Shown: positions 1-9,898, counted from the first letter of the stretch. The stretch: DNA of 64,000 nt from Aegicerativicinus sediminis (GCF_015476115.1 NZ_CP064295.1:3652001-3716000); one strand, 5' to 3'. The notes: a model not told the origin generated them from the letters alone. Numbers and translations: made by a program.

Positions 1-224
1 TAAAGTACATTTTCTCCAATAATAGCAACATCTACTACCCCATCTCTTAAATATTGTGGAATATCTCCATTTCTAAGATAAAACACTTCTAAAGGAAAAT
101 TACGAGCAGCGGCTTTTAACTGATCTTTTCCATTATCTATTGATATACCTATATCTTTCAATATTTGCATGGAATCATCGTGTAACCTTCCTGATTTTTG
201 AACTGCAATTTTTAGCTTGTCCAT
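1..224 (-). CDS. hisG: ATP phosphoribosyltransferase, N-terminal part (cut by window edge)
   Basis: First enzyme of histidine biosynthesis; it condenses ATP with PRPP to phosphoribosyl-ATP in the cytoplasm. About 74 residues are visible, opening MDKLKIAVQKSGRLHDDSMQ and running to a segment with DVAIIGENVL. This matches the HisG N-terminal periplasmic-binding-like fold, in which the Q-K-SGRL stretch is characteristic. The ATG is at 224. A histidine attenuator lies directly upstream, which independently supports the call and makes this the first gene of a his operon that continues beyond the window. Only the N-terminus is present, so long versus short HisG type cannot be judged. Confidence 0.93.
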   Translation of the reverse strand, partial: MDKLKIAVQKSGRLHDDSMQILKDIGISIDNGKDQLKAAARNFPLEVFYLRNGDIPQYLRDGVVDVAIIGENVL

Positions 225-251
225 TGTTATAATAATTTCATTTTATTCAAT

Positions 252-281
252 AAAAAAACCCGTTTGATTCACTCAAACGGG
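252..281 (-). terminator. Attenuator terminator of the his leader
   Basis: Read on the minus strand, a perfect 9-bp stem (CCCGTTTGA / TCAAACGGG, 5-nt loop) is followed immediately by seven T residues. This is a classic intrinsic terminator. It lies between the His-rich leader peptide and the hisG start, exactly where a transcription attenuator belongs. Confidence 0.9.
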
Positions 282-309
282 CTATAATATTTTGAAACTA
301 GTCAATACA

Positions 310-372
310 TTACCATCTCGCCTGAGCGCAAGTCCCAAAAAAATGATGATGATGTGATAGTCTATTAATCAT
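310..372 (-). CDS. hisL: His operon leader peptide (attenuation)
   Basis: A 20-codon ORF from ATG at 372 to TAA at 310 encodes a peptide beginning MINRLSHHHHFFGT and ending in QARW. Four consecutive CAT codons make it a sensor of charged tRNA-His: ribosome stalling there when histidine is scarce would favour an anti-terminator and transcription of hisG. The terminator at 252-281 completes the attenuator. A near-consensus -7 element (AATATTTG on the minus strand) lies about 20 nt upstream of the start. The peptide itself probably has no other function. The anti-terminator pairing was not modelled. Confidence 0.88.
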   Translation of the reverse strand: MINRLSHHHHFFGTCAQARW

Positions 373-446
373 ATAAATTTATTGCTGCAAATATTTAAAA
401 GAATTATTTAAAATCCTAAATAAAATTCAACAAAATAAAAGATTGC

Positions 447-1262
447 TTATTGATTGCCTAAAATGATTGGTAATCCAGTTTCTCCAGAACCAATTACAAT
501 AACCTTTGAATTTTGTGATTCAGCAAGTTTAATTGTTGCTTCGATACCCTTATCCTGAAGGATTTTATCATTTAAAGAGGCACTTAAAATGGTGTTGGCA
601 TCAGCTTTACCCTGAGCCTCAATACGTTGTTTATCAGCTTCCTTCTGGGCAGAAACTAGCCTAAATTCATACTCCAATGCCTCTTGCTCCTGTCTTAATT
701 TACGTTCGATAGCATCCTTAATGGTTGGTGGTAAAGTTACATCCCGCACCAAAACCTGATTTAGTTGAATGTATTGATTGTCAACAATGTTTTTTGTTTC
801 TTCAAAAATTTCTGCCTGAATGGCATCCCTTTTACTGGAATATAATTGTTCTGGTGTGTACCTTCCCACAACACTCCTTGCTGCAGAGCGAATGGCAGGC
901 TGTAAAATTCGCTCTTTATACATTTCACTTTTCTCCTGGTGAAGTTTACCCAAATCTTCATATTTTGGTTGGTACCAAACTGAAGCCTCAAGTTTTATAT
1001 CCAAACCATTTGAGGAAAGTACGTTCATTTTTTCATAAACCTCCTGCTGTCTCACCTCATAAACGAATACCCTGTTCCATGGTGCTACAATGTGGAATCC
1101 TTCGCTTAACGGTGGTTCATCAGTTACAACCCCTTCTCCAAAAGTCCTATAGAGAACCCCCGCTTCTCCTGGCCCAATTGTAATAGTAGATTTAGTTAGT
1201 AGAATTATCGCTACTACAATAATTATAATTGCCGGCAGGGCTATTTTTGGTAATCGTTCCAT
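447..1262 (-). CDS. Prohibitin-like SPFH/Band 7 membrane protein
   Basis: A 271-residue protein with one N-terminal membrane anchor (about residues 7-23, very Ile/Val rich) followed by an SPFH/Band 7 domain (about 28-200). A charged coiled-coil-like stretch rich in Glu, Lys, Arg and Gln follows (about 195-235), then a short hydrophobic tail. This is the layout of bacterial prohibitins, which form ring or lattice assemblies on the periplasmic face of the membrane and scaffold proteases or membrane microdomains. Seen: the anchor, the motif GPGEAGVLYRTFGEG at the start of the domain, and RDVTLPPTIKDAI near its end. The specific partner cannot be read from the sequence. Confidence 0.85.
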   Translation of the reverse strand: MERLPKIALPAIIIIVVAIILLTKSTITIGPGEAGVLYRTFGEGVVTDEPPLSEGFHIVAPWNRVFVYEVRQQEVYEKMNVLSSNGLDIKLEASVWYQPKYEDLGKLHQEKSEMYKERILQPAIRSAARSVVGRYTPEQLYSSKRDAIQAEIFEETKNIVDNQYIQLNQVLVRDVTLPPTIKDAIERKLRQEQEALEYEFRLVSAQKEADKQRIEAQGKADANTILSASLNDKILQDKGIEATIKLAESQNSKVIVIGSGETGLPIILGNQ

Positions 1263-1308
1263 ATTATTTTTTTATTAAAGATTAGTTATGTTATTGAAGA
1301 TAAATTGT

Positions 1309-3348
1309 CTAGATAAGGCCATTATATTTTCTGGCAAACCACTCGCAGCCGAGGAAAAATATGATTCCAAATAAGAGATATTTCCAATCAATCAAAGGTA
1401 CAACTTTCTTGGTACTTTTTTGAATTGGCAGGTATCTAGAATCTTCTAATAAAGTTTGTTTCAAACTATCTAATTCACTTGGAAAAAATACTTTACCAGA
1501 CGTTCCGTCGGCCACTTGAAGCAATTTGATTAAGTCTGCATTAATGAATTGTTCTTCAACATTATATTCCATAACAGTTAATTCACCGGATCGAGAAATA
1601 TTTTCTGGTTCAGCCTTTACCGTAAAATTATAATCCCCTGGAGGAATTAAACCTCCCAGTTTAATTCGGTAAGAATTATTAGCAAGATTTAATGGAAAAT
1701 TAAATTTCTCTTTCGAAACCTTTTCTGTAAGACTTATTGTTAGTGTTGCCGAATTATCAAACTCGAAACCTTTATCAAAATAATGGGCATTAATTTCAAT
1801 TGGATCTGTCTCTCTATTAATATTATCGAAGTCTAACTCCAATCGGTTTTTGCGTTTATTATCACCTAAATACTGAACTAATTTTCCTAAAAAGTCATCA
1901 AATTCTTGGAATGATCCAGTTGCTCTATAACAATGTGCCCTCCACCGCCATATATTTTCTCCGTTCAACAATCCAAATTTCCTGCTTCCAACCTCATATG
2001 TAGCCAATAAGGGTTCATTTATTGAAATGCCATTAACAGACTTATAAATTACCGTCTCATGCGAAACATTAAAGGATGTTTCCCCAAACTCAGTCTCTAA
2101 AGGCGGATAATCTTGCATTGAAAGAAAATCGAGATTGAATATAGGATAGGAAGTATTTAAATTTGGCACAAACTCCTCTTTTTGATTCGTAACCTCTTGT
2201 GCAAAATTTGCTTGTGATGAATTAAGTAAGTTCCAATTTGTGTGGTTTCCAACAATATAAAAGGTATTGAGCGAAATATTATCGAGCACCCTAAAAAGTT
2301 CAGTCATGCCGGCATCAGGCTGATACACCATCGCCAATTGATATTTAGTCGGATCCTCAAGAAATTCAGATGGATTTAGTAAGTCCACTGTTCGTTGTTG
2401 ATTGGATTCTAATGACTTTTTAATTGCACCTAAATCCGGATGCACCATGCTGGAAATAAGAGCGATGGAATTACGCTGATCCAAGACCTCAACAACAAAA
2501 TTTTGAGAATTATTTTTGGTGTTCTTTTCATTTGATAACTCCCCTATTTTAACTCGATAAGATTTTACTCCGGCTGGTCCACTAGGTAATAACAAACTAA
2601 CAACTTGTGATGAATTAAGATTGTCTAATTTCAGTTGTTGACTAAAAACTGTGGAAGTTCCAGAGGTAATAGTTAAGGTAGGATTAACTGTTGTCTTTCC
2701 ATCATATACGGCAATAACTTCTACTGGAAACTGGTTATTTACATAGGAATATCTATTCACATTTACCCTAGATAAATACAAATCTTCATATTTGGTTGTA
2801 TCTCCCAGTATTACAGGATAAACAGCATGTTCTAAACTGGAGGGCGATTGAACATAATCACGTCCTTTAGTTTGATTTCCGTCCGTTAGTAACACTACTG
2901 CGGAAGTGTTTTGCTCATAAATATCTCGTAAACCACTCCAAACCTTTGAGATTTCAGAATGATTATCCTCAAAGTTAGGCACTTCTCCATTGATGAAATC
3001 CTCACCAAATAAATAGGTTTTTATATTGAATTTTTCAGTTAACTCATCGTCATTCGTTAAAGCTTGAGAAAAATTAATAGCTATGGAGTCTTGACCCAAA
3101 TTTCTAATGGACTGTGAATTATCAATGGCCAAAACCAGTTCAGGTTTCTCCTCAAAAATGGTAGTATTTTCAAATTTAGGGTTTATCAGTAAAACTAAAA
3201 TTGAGAATACCGTTAAAAAACGTAACAAGGCCAAAATTCCATGAATACCTTTTAACCGATGTTTATCCCTATACCAGTACTGAAAAAGCGCTACAAAGAG
3301 CGCTATAAAAAATGCTAATATTATTAAAAATACTGTAGTGCTATTCAT
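1309..3348 (-). CDS. VWA-like membrane protein of unknown role
   Basis: A 679-residue protein with two N-terminal membrane helices (about 6-25 and 38-55), a large extracytoplasmic part and a C-terminal helix (about 655-672). A VWA-type metal-site motif D-N-S-Q-S occurs at residues 76-80, and a second LLTDGNQTKG segment near 165 fits the rest of the VWA fold. The middle and C-terminal parts have Ig-like beta character. The overall shape resembles BatA/BatB-type and related bacterial VWA membrane proteins, but no AAA or DUF58 partner gene lies next to it. The function is unknown. It ends 3 nt from fabG and may be cotranscribed with it. Confidence 0.7.
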   Translation of the reverse strand: MNSTTVFLIILAFFIALFVALFQYWYRDKHRLKGIHGILALLRFLTVFSILVLLINPKFENTTIFEEKPELVLAIDNSQSIRNLGQDSIAINFSQALTNDDELTEKFNIKTYLFGEDFINGEVPNFEDNHSEISKVWSGLRDIYEQNTSAVVLLTDGNQTKGRDYVQSPSSLEHAVYPVILGDTTKYEDLYLSRVNVNRYSYVNNQFPVEVIAVYDGKTTVNPTLTITSGTSTVFSQQLKLDNLNSSQVVSLLLPSGPAGVKSYRVKIGELSNEKNTKNNSQNFVVEVLDQRNSIALISSMVHPDLGAIKKSLESNQQRTVDLLNPSEFLEDPTKYQLAMVYQPDAGMTELFRVLDNISLNTFYIVGNHTNWNLLNSSQANFAQEVTNQKEEFVPNLNTSYPIFNLDFLSMQDYPPLETEFGETSFNVSHETVIYKSVNGISINEPLLATYEVGSRKFGLLNGENIWRWRAHCYRATGSFQEFDDFLGKLVQYLGDNKRKNRLELDFDNINRETDPIEINAHYFDKGFEFDNSATLTISLTEKVSKEKFNFPLNLANNSYRIKLGGLIPPGDYNFTVKAEPENISRSGELTVMEYNVEEQFINADLIKLLQVADGTSGKVFFPSELDSLKQTLLEDSRYLPIQKSTKKVVPLIDWKYLLFGIIFFLGCEWFARKYNGLI

Positions 3349-3351
3349 TTA

Positions 3352-4098
3352 TTATGTAAGCATTCCGCCATCAACATTAAGGGTCTGACCGGTAATGTAT
3401 GCACTCATGTCGCTTGCAAGGAAAACACATGCATTTGCAATATCTACTGGTGAACCTCCACGTTTTAAAGGAATGGCATCCCTCCAAGATTGAACTGTTT
3501 TTTCATCTAATTTAGCCGTCATTTCAGTTTCAATAAAGCCAGGCGCTATAACATTGCTTCTTATATTTCTGGAACCCAGCTCTAAGGCAACGGATTTTGA
3601 AAAACCTATAATACCAGCTTTAGAAGCGGCATAATTTGTCTGACCTGCATTACCCTTCACACCAACCACAGAACTCATATTAATAATAGATCCTTTACGT
3701 TGTTTCAACATTGTACGTTGTACAGCCTTGGTCATATTAAAAACTGATTTAAGATTTACTTCAATGACCTTATCAAAATCTTCCTCACTAATACGCATTA
3801 GTAAATTATCTTTAGTTATCCCTGCATTATTCACAAGAATATCTATGCTGCCAAATTCTTTTAATACTTCATCGGCCAACTCTTGGGCCTGAGCAAAATT
3901 GGCAGCATCACTTTTATAAGCTTTTGCCTTAACGCCAAGTGCAGTAAGTTCTCCTTCCAATTCTAACGCTGCAGCCTCTGACGAGCTATATGTAAATGCT
4001 ACATTAGCTCCATGCTCTGCAAAGGTTTGAGCAATACCTTTACCTATTCCTCTACTTGCTCCGGTTACAATTGCTGTTTTTCCTTCTAGCAGTTTCAT
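3352..4098 (-). CDS. fabG: 3-oxoacyl-[acyl-carrier-protein] reductase
   Basis: NADPH-dependent reduction of 3-ketoacyl-ACP in type II fatty acid synthesis (cytoplasm). The 248 residues form a single short-chain dehydrogenase domain: the cofactor motif TGASRGIG at about 12-19, NNAG at 90-93, and the catalytic Ser near 142 with Tyr156 and Lys160 in YAASK. The C-terminus (ITGQTLNVDGG) is that of FabG. The length is normal. A TATATTTG -7 element lies 23 nt upstream of the ATG, so the gene has its own promoter. Other SDR reductases share this fold, but motif spacing and length favour FabG. Confidence 0.92.
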   Translation of the reverse strand: MKLLEGKTAIVTGASRGIGKGIAQTFAEHGANVAFTYSSSEAAALELEGELTALGVKAKAYKSDAANFAQAQELADEVLKEFGSIDILVNNAGITKDNLLMRISEEDFDKVIEVNLKSVFNMTKAVQRTMLKQRKGSIINMSSVVGVKGNAGQTNYAASKAGIIGFSKSVALELGSRNIRSNVIAPGFIETEMTAKLDEKTVQSWRDAIPLKRGGSPVDIANACVFLASDMSAYITGQTLNVDGGMLT

Positions 4099-4120
4099 AT
4101 ATGTAATGATTAGTTAGTTT

Positions 4121-4128
4121 CAAATATA
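4121..4128 (-). promoter_or_regulatory. -7 promoter element of fabG
   Basis: TATATTTG on the minus strand matches the Bacteroidota sigma-ABfr -7 consensus TAnnTTTG and sits 23 nt upstream of the fabG ATG. No clear -33 TTG was found. Confidence 0.55.
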
Positions 4129-4149
4129 CAATAGCATGTGATAAGAACT

Positions 4150-4175
4150 AAAAAACCCCACATGAAATTGTGAGG
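4150..4175 (-). terminator. Intrinsic terminator after sucD
   Basis: On the minus strand a 7-bp stem CCTCACA / TGTGGGG (one G-T pair) with a 6-nt loop is followed by TTTTTT. It lies about 25 nt beyond the sucD stop and separates the lipid A/sucD cluster from fabG. Confidence 0.75.
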
Positions 4176-4197
4176 TCTTTAACTTATTTTTTGAGAA

Positions 4198-5070
4198 TTA
4201 TCCCAGTACTTCTGCTACTTTTTTACCAATTTCAGCTGGAGAATCTACCACATGGATTCCACATTCTCTCATTATTTTTTTCTTTGCTTGTGCAGTATCA
4301 TCTTTACCCCCTACGATAGCTCCGGCGTGACCCATGGTTCTACCTGCAGGTGCAGTTTCTCCAGCAATAAAACCGATAACAGGTTTTTTGCTTCCAGATT
4401 CTTTATACCAACGTGCAGCGTCTCCTTCTAATTGACCGCCAATTTCACCAATCATAACGACAGCTTCTGTCTCATCATCATTAATCAACAATTCAATTGC
4501 TTCTCTCGTTGTTGTTCCAATAATTGGGTCACCACCAATACCAATCGCAGTTGTGATGCCTAATCCTTCTTTTACAACTTGGTCAGCAGCTTCGTAAGTA
4601 AGTGTCCCAGACTTTGAAACAATACCCACTTTACCTTTTTTGAATACAAAACCTGGCATAATACCTACTTTAGCTTCTCCTGGAGTAATAACTCCAGGGC
4701 AATTAGGACCAATTAATCGGCAATCATATTTTTTAATATAATCGAATGCCTTAATCATATCCGCTACAGGAATACCCTCAGTAATTGTAATTATTACTTT
4801 TATTCCGGCCTCTGCAGCCTCCATTATGGCATCAGCAGCAAATGCAGGTGGAACAAAAATAATAGTGGTATCCGCACCAACCTCTTCTACTGCCTCCTTA
4901 ACGGTATTGAAAACAGGTTTGTTTAAGTGGGATTGACCACCTTTTCCTGGAGTTACACCTCCAACCACATTGGTTCCATATTCAATCATTTGTTCTGCGT
5001 GGAATGTACCTTCGCTACCTGTGAAACCTTGTACAATTATTTTTGAATCCTTGTTTACTAAAACACTCAT
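4198..5070 (-). CDS. sucD: Succinyl-CoA synthetase subunit alpha
   Basis: Alpha subunit of the TCA-cycle ligase that converts succinyl-CoA to succinate with substrate-level phosphorylation. The 290 residues show an N-terminal CoA-binding Rossmann domain ([12 protein letters not shown] near 13-24) and a C-terminal ligase domain with the phosphohistidine loop [10 protein letters not shown]; His248 is the phosphorylated residue. GPNCPGVI near 121 is also conserved. The beta subunit gene sucC is not in the window, so the two subunits are encoded apart. The gene has its own -7 element upstream and a terminator downstream. Confidence 0.96.
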   Translation of the reverse strand: MSVLVNKDSKIIVQGFTGSEGTFHAEQMIEYGTNVVGGVTPGKGGQSHLNKPVFNTVKEAVEEVGADTTIIFVPPAFAADAIMEAAEAGIKVIITITEGIPVADMIKAFDYIKKYDCRLIGPNCPGVITPGEAKVGIMPGFVFKKGKVGIVSKSGTLTYEAADQVVKEGLGITTAIGIGGDPIIGTTTREAIELLINDDETEAVVMIGEIGGQLEGDAARWYKESGSKKPVIGFIAGETAPAGRTMGHAGAIVGGKDDTAQAKKKIMRECGIHVVDSPAEIGKKVAEVLG

Positions 5071-5097
5071 TATTTCTTGTCAAATTTTAAAAGTGTA

Positions 5098-5105
5098 CAA
5101 ATTTA
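5098..5105 (-). promoter_or_regulatory. -7 promoter element of sucD
   Basis: TAAATTTG on the minus strand fits TAnnTTTG and lies 27 nt upstream of the sucD ATG. It suggests sucD can be transcribed separately from the lpx genes upstream. Confidence 0.5.
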
Positions 5106-5151
5106 AAACTTTAGCATCTTTTGTTAAAGGATAATTGACACTTAAATACTA

Positions 5152-6111
5152 CTATTTGTTAATATCTTGAATTCGTTTTTTAAGCTCCTTAATTTCAGAC
5201 ATAAGGCCTTTTACCTGTTTAATATATGCCAAATCTTTAAGATAACCTTTGGATTCTTGGGCCGGTGTACCCCAATAAACCTTAGATTTCACACTTTTTG
5301 TGACTCCTGCCTGGGCTAAAATAACTGCTCCGGATTCAATAGTGATTCCACTTGTAGTTCCTACTTGCCCCCAAATGGTAACATTGTCTTCAATTACAAC
5401 ACAACCTGCGATTCCTGTTTGAGAAGCTATCAAGCATTTTTTTCCTATTAAGGTGTCATGTCCAATTTGTATTTGGTTATCTAGCTTAGACCCCTCTCCT
5501 ATTGTTGTATCGGCGGTTACTCCTCTATCAATCGTGCAGGATGCTCCAATTTCAACATTATTTTCAATGACTACCCTTCCTGCAGATTCGAGTCTATCAA
5601 ATCCCTCAGGTCTCTTTTTGTAATAAAAACCATTGGCACCAAGTACAGTTCCTGCATGTATGGTGACATTATCCCCAATTATGGTATGGTCATAAATACT
5701 GACATTGGAATGTATTAGACAATTTTTGCCAATAACAACATTATTTCCTATAAAACAATTTGGTTGAATAATTGTACCCTCTCCGATTGAGGCCGTTTGA
5801 GAAATTGAAGACGTACTTCTTTGAAATGGTCTAAAATGCCTCAACAATTTATTGAAATCCCTAAAAGGATCATCACTAATCAATAGAGCTTTACCGTCAG
5901 GGCAATCAACATCTTTGTTTATTAAAACTACGGTTGCAGCAGAATTTAATGCTTTATCGTAATATTTTGGATGATCTACAAAAACAATATCTCCTGGTTC
6001 TACAACATGAATTTCATTCATGCCAAATACTGGAAAGTCACCAGAACCAACATACCCACAATTTATGAGTTCTGATATCTCTTCTAAGGTATGGGTTCTT
6101 GGGAATTTCAA
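5152..6111 (-). CDS. LpxD-like N-acyltransferase paralogue (hexapeptide repeat)
   Basis: A 319-residue protein with an LpxD-type N-terminal uridine-binding-like domain (1-100) followed by many left-handed beta-helix hexapeptide repeats (about 105-285) and a charged C-terminal helix. The segment [17 protein letters not shown] corresponds to the region of LpxD that carries the catalytic His. The bona fide lpxD is encoded 2.8 kb upstream in the same cluster, so this is a second copy with diverged sequence. Known family role: adding an acyl chain to a UDP-glucosamine. Whether this copy does so, or acylates another sugar, is unknown. No ATG fits; the start used is TTG at 6111, 5 nt after the efp stop. 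Confidence 0.75.
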   Translation of the reverse strand: MKFPRTHTLEEISELINCGYVGSGDFPVFGMNEIHVVEPGDIVFVDHPKYYDKALNSAATVVLINKDVDCPDGKALLISDDPFRDFNKLLRHFRPFQRSTSSISQTASIGEGTIIQPNCFIGNNVVIGKNCLIHSNVSIYDHTIIGDNVTIHAGTVLGANGFYYKKRPEGFDRLESAGRVVIENNVEIGASCTIDRGVTADTTIGEGSKLDNQIQIGHDTLIGKKCLIASQTGIAGCVVIEDNVTIWGQVGTTSGITIESGAVILAQAGVTKSVKSKVYWGTPAQESKGYLKDLAYIKQVKGLMSEIKELKKRIQDINK

Positions 6112-6116
6112 ATGAT

Positions 6117-6683
6117 TTATTCTTTTACCCGCTCTTTATAAGTTCCTTTTTCTGTTTCGATTTTAATCTTGTCTCCAACATTAATAAACAATGGAACGTT
6201 AACCTCAGCTCCAGTTTCTACAGTCGCAGGTTTGGTAGCATTTGTAGCAGTATTTCCTCTAACACCTGGTTCAGTATGGGTAACTTCTAAGATTACGCTT
6301 GCTGGCATCTCAACAGACAGTGGCATATTATCCTCTGTATTAATGATAATTGTAACCATTTCTCCTTCCTTCATTAAACCTGGACTGTCTAATGCAGATT
6401 CAAGTAATCGAATTTGTGTATAATCTTCGGTATTCATAAAATGGTAGAACTCACCATCATTATATAAATACTGAAATTGGTGCGTCTCAACCCGAACATC
6501 TTCAATTTTATGCCCTGCAGAAAATGTGTTATCAAGTACTTTACCTGTGGTTACACTTTTTAGTTTTGTACGAACAAAAGCAGGTCCTTTTCCCGGTTTT
6601 ACATGTAAAAATTCAACAATCTTATAAATATCATTGTTGTAACGGATACATAATCCATTTCTGATATCTGATGTATTTGCCAT
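6117..6683 (-). CDS. efp: Translation elongation factor P
   Basis: EF-P binds the ribosome between the P and E sites and relieves stalling at polyproline motifs. The 188 residues cover three OB/KOW-like domains, and the N-terminal loop PGKGPAF carries Lys32 at the position that is modified or acts unmodified in this family. The C-terminal signature ([20 protein letters not shown]) is intact. It lies in the lpx cluster, 3 nt from lpxA. A dedicated EF-P modification enzyme is not in the window. Confidence 0.96.
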   Translation of the reverse strand: MANTSDIRNGLCIRYNNDIYKIVEFLHVKPGKGPAFVRTKLKSVTTGKVLDNTFSAGHKIEDVRVETHQFQYLYNDGEFYHFMNTEDYTQIRLLESALDSPGLMKEGEMVTIIINTEDNMPLSVEMPASVILEVTHTEPGVRGNTATNATKPATVETGAEVNVPLFINVGDKIKIETEKGTYKERVKE

Positions 6684-6686
6684 AAA

Positions 6687-7472
6687 TTAATTAGATTTAA
6701 AGTAGCCTTTCATAATTCCGCGATGAGAATTTCGTATAAACTGTAGTATTTCATCGCGTTCTGGAGTAGCCTCCATCTCTGCCTCTATTATTTCTGAAGC
6801 TTGAGTATTATTATAATTTTTTTGGTATAAGATTCTATAAATGTCTTGTATTTCACGGATTTTATCTGCTGAAAACCCTCTTCTTCGCAATCCCACAGAA
6901 TTGATCCCAACATAGGATAATGGTTCACGAGCAGCCTTAACATAAGGAGGAACATCCTTTCTCACCAAGGAACCTCCTGTAACAAATGCATGGTTTCCTA
7001 TTGAGCAGAATTGGTGTACCGCAGTCATACCAGCCAATACGACATAGTCGCCTACTGTTATATGGCCAGCCAAAGTACTATTGTTAGAGAAAATACAATT
7101 ATTACCAACTATGCAATCATGTGCTATGTGGCAATAGGCCATAATGAGACAATTATTTCCAATTACGGTTTTCATTTTGTCTGTCGTTCCTCTGTTGATG
7201 GTTACACACTCCCTAATAGTAGTATTATCACCAATTTCTACAGTTGTATCTTCATCGTTATATTTTAGATCTTGGGGGATTGCCGAAATTACTGCACCTG
7301 GAAAAATATTACAATTTTTACCGATCCGAGCACCTTCCATAATGGTAACATTACTTCCAATCCAAGATCCTTCACCAATTTTCACATTATTATGGATAGT
7401 GGCAAAAGGTTCAATTACAACATTCTTAGCAATTTTTGCGCCTGGATGTACGTAAGCTAAAGGTTGATTCAT
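6687..7472 (-). CDS. lpxA: UDP-N-acetylglucosamine O-acyltransferase
   Basis: First step of lipid A synthesis: transfer of a 3-hydroxyacyl chain from ACP to UDP-GlcNAc in the cytoplasm. The 261 residues form the typical LpxA layout, a left-handed beta-helix of hexapeptide repeats (about 8-190) followed by a C-terminal helical region (SVGLRRRGFSADKIREIQDIYRILY in outline). The segment YCHIAHDCIVG carries the catalytic His of the family. It lies 4 nt after lpxC-fabZ on the minus strand, as in other Bacteroidota. Confidence 0.95.
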   Translation of the reverse strand: MNQPLAYVHPGAKIAKNVVIEPFATIHNNVKIGEGSWIGSNVTIMEGARIGKNCNIFPGAVISAIPQDLKYNDEDTTVEIGDNTTIRECVTINRGTTDKMKTVIGNNCLIMAYCHIAHDCIVGNNCIFSNNSTLAGHITVGDYVVLAGMTAVHQFCSIGNHAFVTGGSLVRKDVPPYVKAAREPLSYVGINSVGLRRRGFSADKIREIQDIYRILYQKNYNNTQASEIIEAEMEATPERDEILQFIRNSHRGIMKGYFKSN

Positions 7473-7476
7473 AAGT

Positions 7477-8883
7477 TTATTTTACTTTGGTTATTTGGGC
7501 CATAAGCTCCGCTTCAGCACATAATCTTCCATTAGCATAAGCATACCCTTGCATATGGCAAATACCCCTACGTATAGGAGTAATTAAGTCACACTTGAAA
7601 ATAAGCGTATCTCCTGGCATAACCTTTTGTTTGAATTTTACCTTATCAATTTTCATAAAGAAAGTCAGGTAATTTTCTGGATCCGGAACAGTGCTCAATA
7701 CAAGTATCCCTCCTGTTTGTGCCATAGCTTCAACTATTAACACTCCGGGCATAACAGGAGCTCCCGGAAAATGCCCTACAAAAAACGGCTCATTCATCGT
7801 GACATTTTTAGTTCCGATGACGTGAGAATCTGAAAGTTCAAATATTTTATCTAGCAATAAAAAAGGTGGCCTATGAGGCAACATTGCCATAATCTGATTA
7901 ACATCCATCAAAGGATCTGCATTCAAATCTATATTTGGGGTATTGTTCCTCCTTTCGTTCTTGACAATTTTTGAAAGCTTTTTGGCAAATTGGGTATTTA
8001 CCAAATGACCAGGTTTGTTAGCTATAATTTTCCCACGTATTTTAATTCCGACCAATGCCAAATCACCTATAACATCTAGTAATTTATGCCTTGCAGCTTC
8101 ATTCGGATGATGAAGTGTTAGATTATCTAAAATACCATTTGGTTTAACTGCAATAGCCTCTTTTTTGAATGCTTTCCGCAATTTATCCATTGTGGCAGGA
8201 GATAATTCCTTGTCTACATAGACAATGGCATTATTTAAATCACCTCCTTTAATCAAACCATTTTCCAAGAGCATCTCAAGCTCATGCAAAAAGCTAAAAG
8301 TACGTGAATCCGCTATTTGGTCTTTAAATTCAGAAATATCATTCAAAGTGGCATTTTGGGTCCCTAAAACCTTGGTGCCAAAATCCACCATAGTAGTTAC
8401 TTGATAATCCTTTGCAGGCATAACAATTAATTCACTACCATTATTATCGTCAGAATAGGAGATAACCTCATTAACAACGAATTCTTCCCTAAAATCACAT
8501 TGTTCTTCTACTCCTGCTTTTTCCAATGCTTCCACGAAAAACTTAGAGGAACCATCCATAATTGGAGGCTCAGCAGCATCCAGCTCCATAATAACATTAT
8601 CCAGATCTAACCCAACCAAGGCAGCCAAAACATGCTCTGATGTTTGAATTGTCACACCATTTTTTTCCAAACACGTCCCACGGGTTGTATTAGAAACATA
8701 ATTAGCATCAGCCTCTATTGTAGGTGAGCCTTCCAAATCAATTCTTTTAAAGGCAAAACCTGAATTTGGAGGTGCTGGACAAAAAGTTAATTTAACGTCC
8801 CTTCCTGTATGCAATCCTACACCTTGTAGGGTTACACGTTCTTTTATGGTTTTCTGTTTGACGTCAGTTTTAATTATCGCCAT
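7477..8883 (-). CDS. lpxC-fabZ: Bifunctional UDP-3-O-acyl-GlcNAc deacetylase / 3-hydroxyacyl-ACP dehydratase
   Basis: A fusion of two enzymes. Residues 1-310 are LpxC, the zinc-dependent committed step of lipid A synthesis; SEHVLAAL and the later [17 protein letters not shown] supply the zinc and catalytic residues. Residues 325-468 are FabZ, the hot-dog-fold dehydratase of fatty acid elongation, with [12 protein letters not shown] and [16 protein letters not shown]. The two activities compete for the 3-hydroxyacyl-ACP pool, so the fusion plausibly balances lipid A against phospholipid; that reading is inference. This fusion is common in Bacteroidota. Its ATG overlaps the lpxD end by 14 nt. 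Confidence 0.96.
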   Translation of the reverse strand: MAIIKTDVKQKTIKERVTLQGVGLHTGRDVKLTFCPAPPNSGFAFKRIDLEGSPTIEADANYVSNTTRGTCLEKNGVTIQTSEHVLAALVGLDLDNVIMELDAAEPPIMDGSSKFFVEALEKAGVEEQCDFREEFVVNEVISYSDDNNGSELIVMPAKDYQVTTMVDFGTKVLGTQNATLNDISEFKDQIADSRTFSFLHELEMLLENGLIKGGDLNNAIVYVDKELSPATMDKLRKAFKKEAIAVKPNGILDNLTLHHPNEAARHKLLDVIGDLALVGIKIRGKIIANKPGHLVNTQFAKKLSKIVKNERRNNTPNIDLNADPLMDVNQIMAMLPHRPPFLLLDKIFELSDSHVIGTKNVTMNEPFFVGHFPGAPVMPGVLIVEAMAQTGGILVLSTVPDPENYLTFFMKIDKVKFKQKVMPGDTLIFKCDLITPIRRGICHMQGYAYANGRLCAEAELMAQITKVK

Positions 8884-9898
8884 TTACTTTTTTATCTATT
8901 TCGTTTATATGATTTACCAATTTGGGTAAATTTTTAAAATGAACATATGACTTACTATAATCTTTATATGCTAATGCAGGTGATCCCTGTAACACTTCAC
9001 CGTCCTTTACATTCCTGTTTATTCCTGATTGGGCCTGTATCTTTACATTATTACCAATAGTAATGTGCCCGACAATACCTACTTGCCCACCAATTTGACA
9101 ATTTTCACCAATTTTTGTGGACCCGGCTATGCCTGTCTGGGCAGCAATAACTGTGTTTTTACCAATTTCCACATTATGTGCGATCTGAATTTGATTATCC
9201 AGTTTCACACCTTTCCTAATTATTGTTGATCCTAAAGTTGCCCTATCGATAGTTGTTCCTGCCCCGATATCAACATTATCTTCAATAACAACGTTACCAG
9301 TTTGTGGAATTTTATTGTATTCACCATTAGAATCGGGGGCAAATCCAAATCCGTCCGCACCAACAATTACACCAGAGTTTAATACACAATTAGACCCAAT
9401 TACACAATCACTATAAATTTTAGCTCCACTAAAAATTATTGAATTTTCCCCAATCTTGACATTGTCTCCAATGTATGAATTGGGAAATATCTTTACGTTG
9501 TCCGCCAATGTGACATTTTCTCCTATATAACTAAAAGCTCCAACATAAATATTTTCGCCACAATTTGCAGATTCTGAAATAAAGCAGGGTTGCTCAATTC
9601 CATTCTTATTCAATTTTACTTGGTTATAATATTCAAGTAGTTTTGAAAACGATTTGTAAGCATCCTGAACCTTTATTAGAGTAGTTTTAATATGATTTTC
9701 CGACTTAAAAGTCTTATTAACTATGGTAATCGATGCGTTGGTCGAATAAATATAGGGGGTGTATTTTGGATTGGAAAGAAATGTTAATGACCCTTCTGTA
9801 CCCTCCTCTATCTTAGATAGTTTAGACACTTCTACATCTGGATCACCCACAATATCTCCATCAAGAAGGCCCGCTATTTGTGTGGCTGTAAATTTCAC
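8870..9898 (-). CDS. lpxD: UDP-3-O-acylglucosamine N-acyltransferase
   Basis: Third lipid A enzyme: it adds the N-linked hydroxyacyl chain to UDP-3-O-acyl-glucosamine. The 342 residues have the N-terminal uridine-binding domain (about 1-105), a long hexapeptide beta-helix (about 110-310) and a short C-terminal helix. [16 protein letters not shown] includes the catalytic His. The start is GTG at 9898, because no in-frame ATG lies near the family N-terminus. It is the first gene of the lpxD, lpxC-fabZ, lpxA, efp, lpxD-like series and overlaps lpxC-fabZ. Confidence 0.94.
   Translation of the reverse strand: MKFTATQIAGLLDGDIVGDPDVEVSKLSKIEEGTEGSLTFLSNPKYTPYIYSTNASITIVNKTFKSENHIKTTLIKVQDAYKSFSKLLEYYNQVKLNKNGIEQPCFISESANCGENIYVGAFSYIGENVTLADNVKIFPNSYIGDNVKIGENSIIFSGAKIYSDCVIGSNCVLNSGVIVGADGFGFAPDSNGEYNKIPQTGNVVIEDNVDIGAGTTIDRATLGSTIIRKGVKLDNQIQIAHNVEIGKNTVIAAQTGIAGSTKIGENCQIGGQVGIVGHITIGNNVKIQAQSGINRNVKDGEVLQGSPALAYKDYSKSYVHFKNLPKLVNHINEIDKKVNGDN

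Noticed and set aside
725-1183. 152-residue plus-strand ORF opposite the prohibitin-like gene
   Set aside because: Fully antisense to a well-supported SPFH gene, with no signal, domain or promoter.
5152-9898. Several plus-strand ORFs opposite lpxA, efp and the lpxD-like genes
   Set aside because: Hexapeptide-repeat genes have biased codons that leave long open antisense frames; none resembles a protein.
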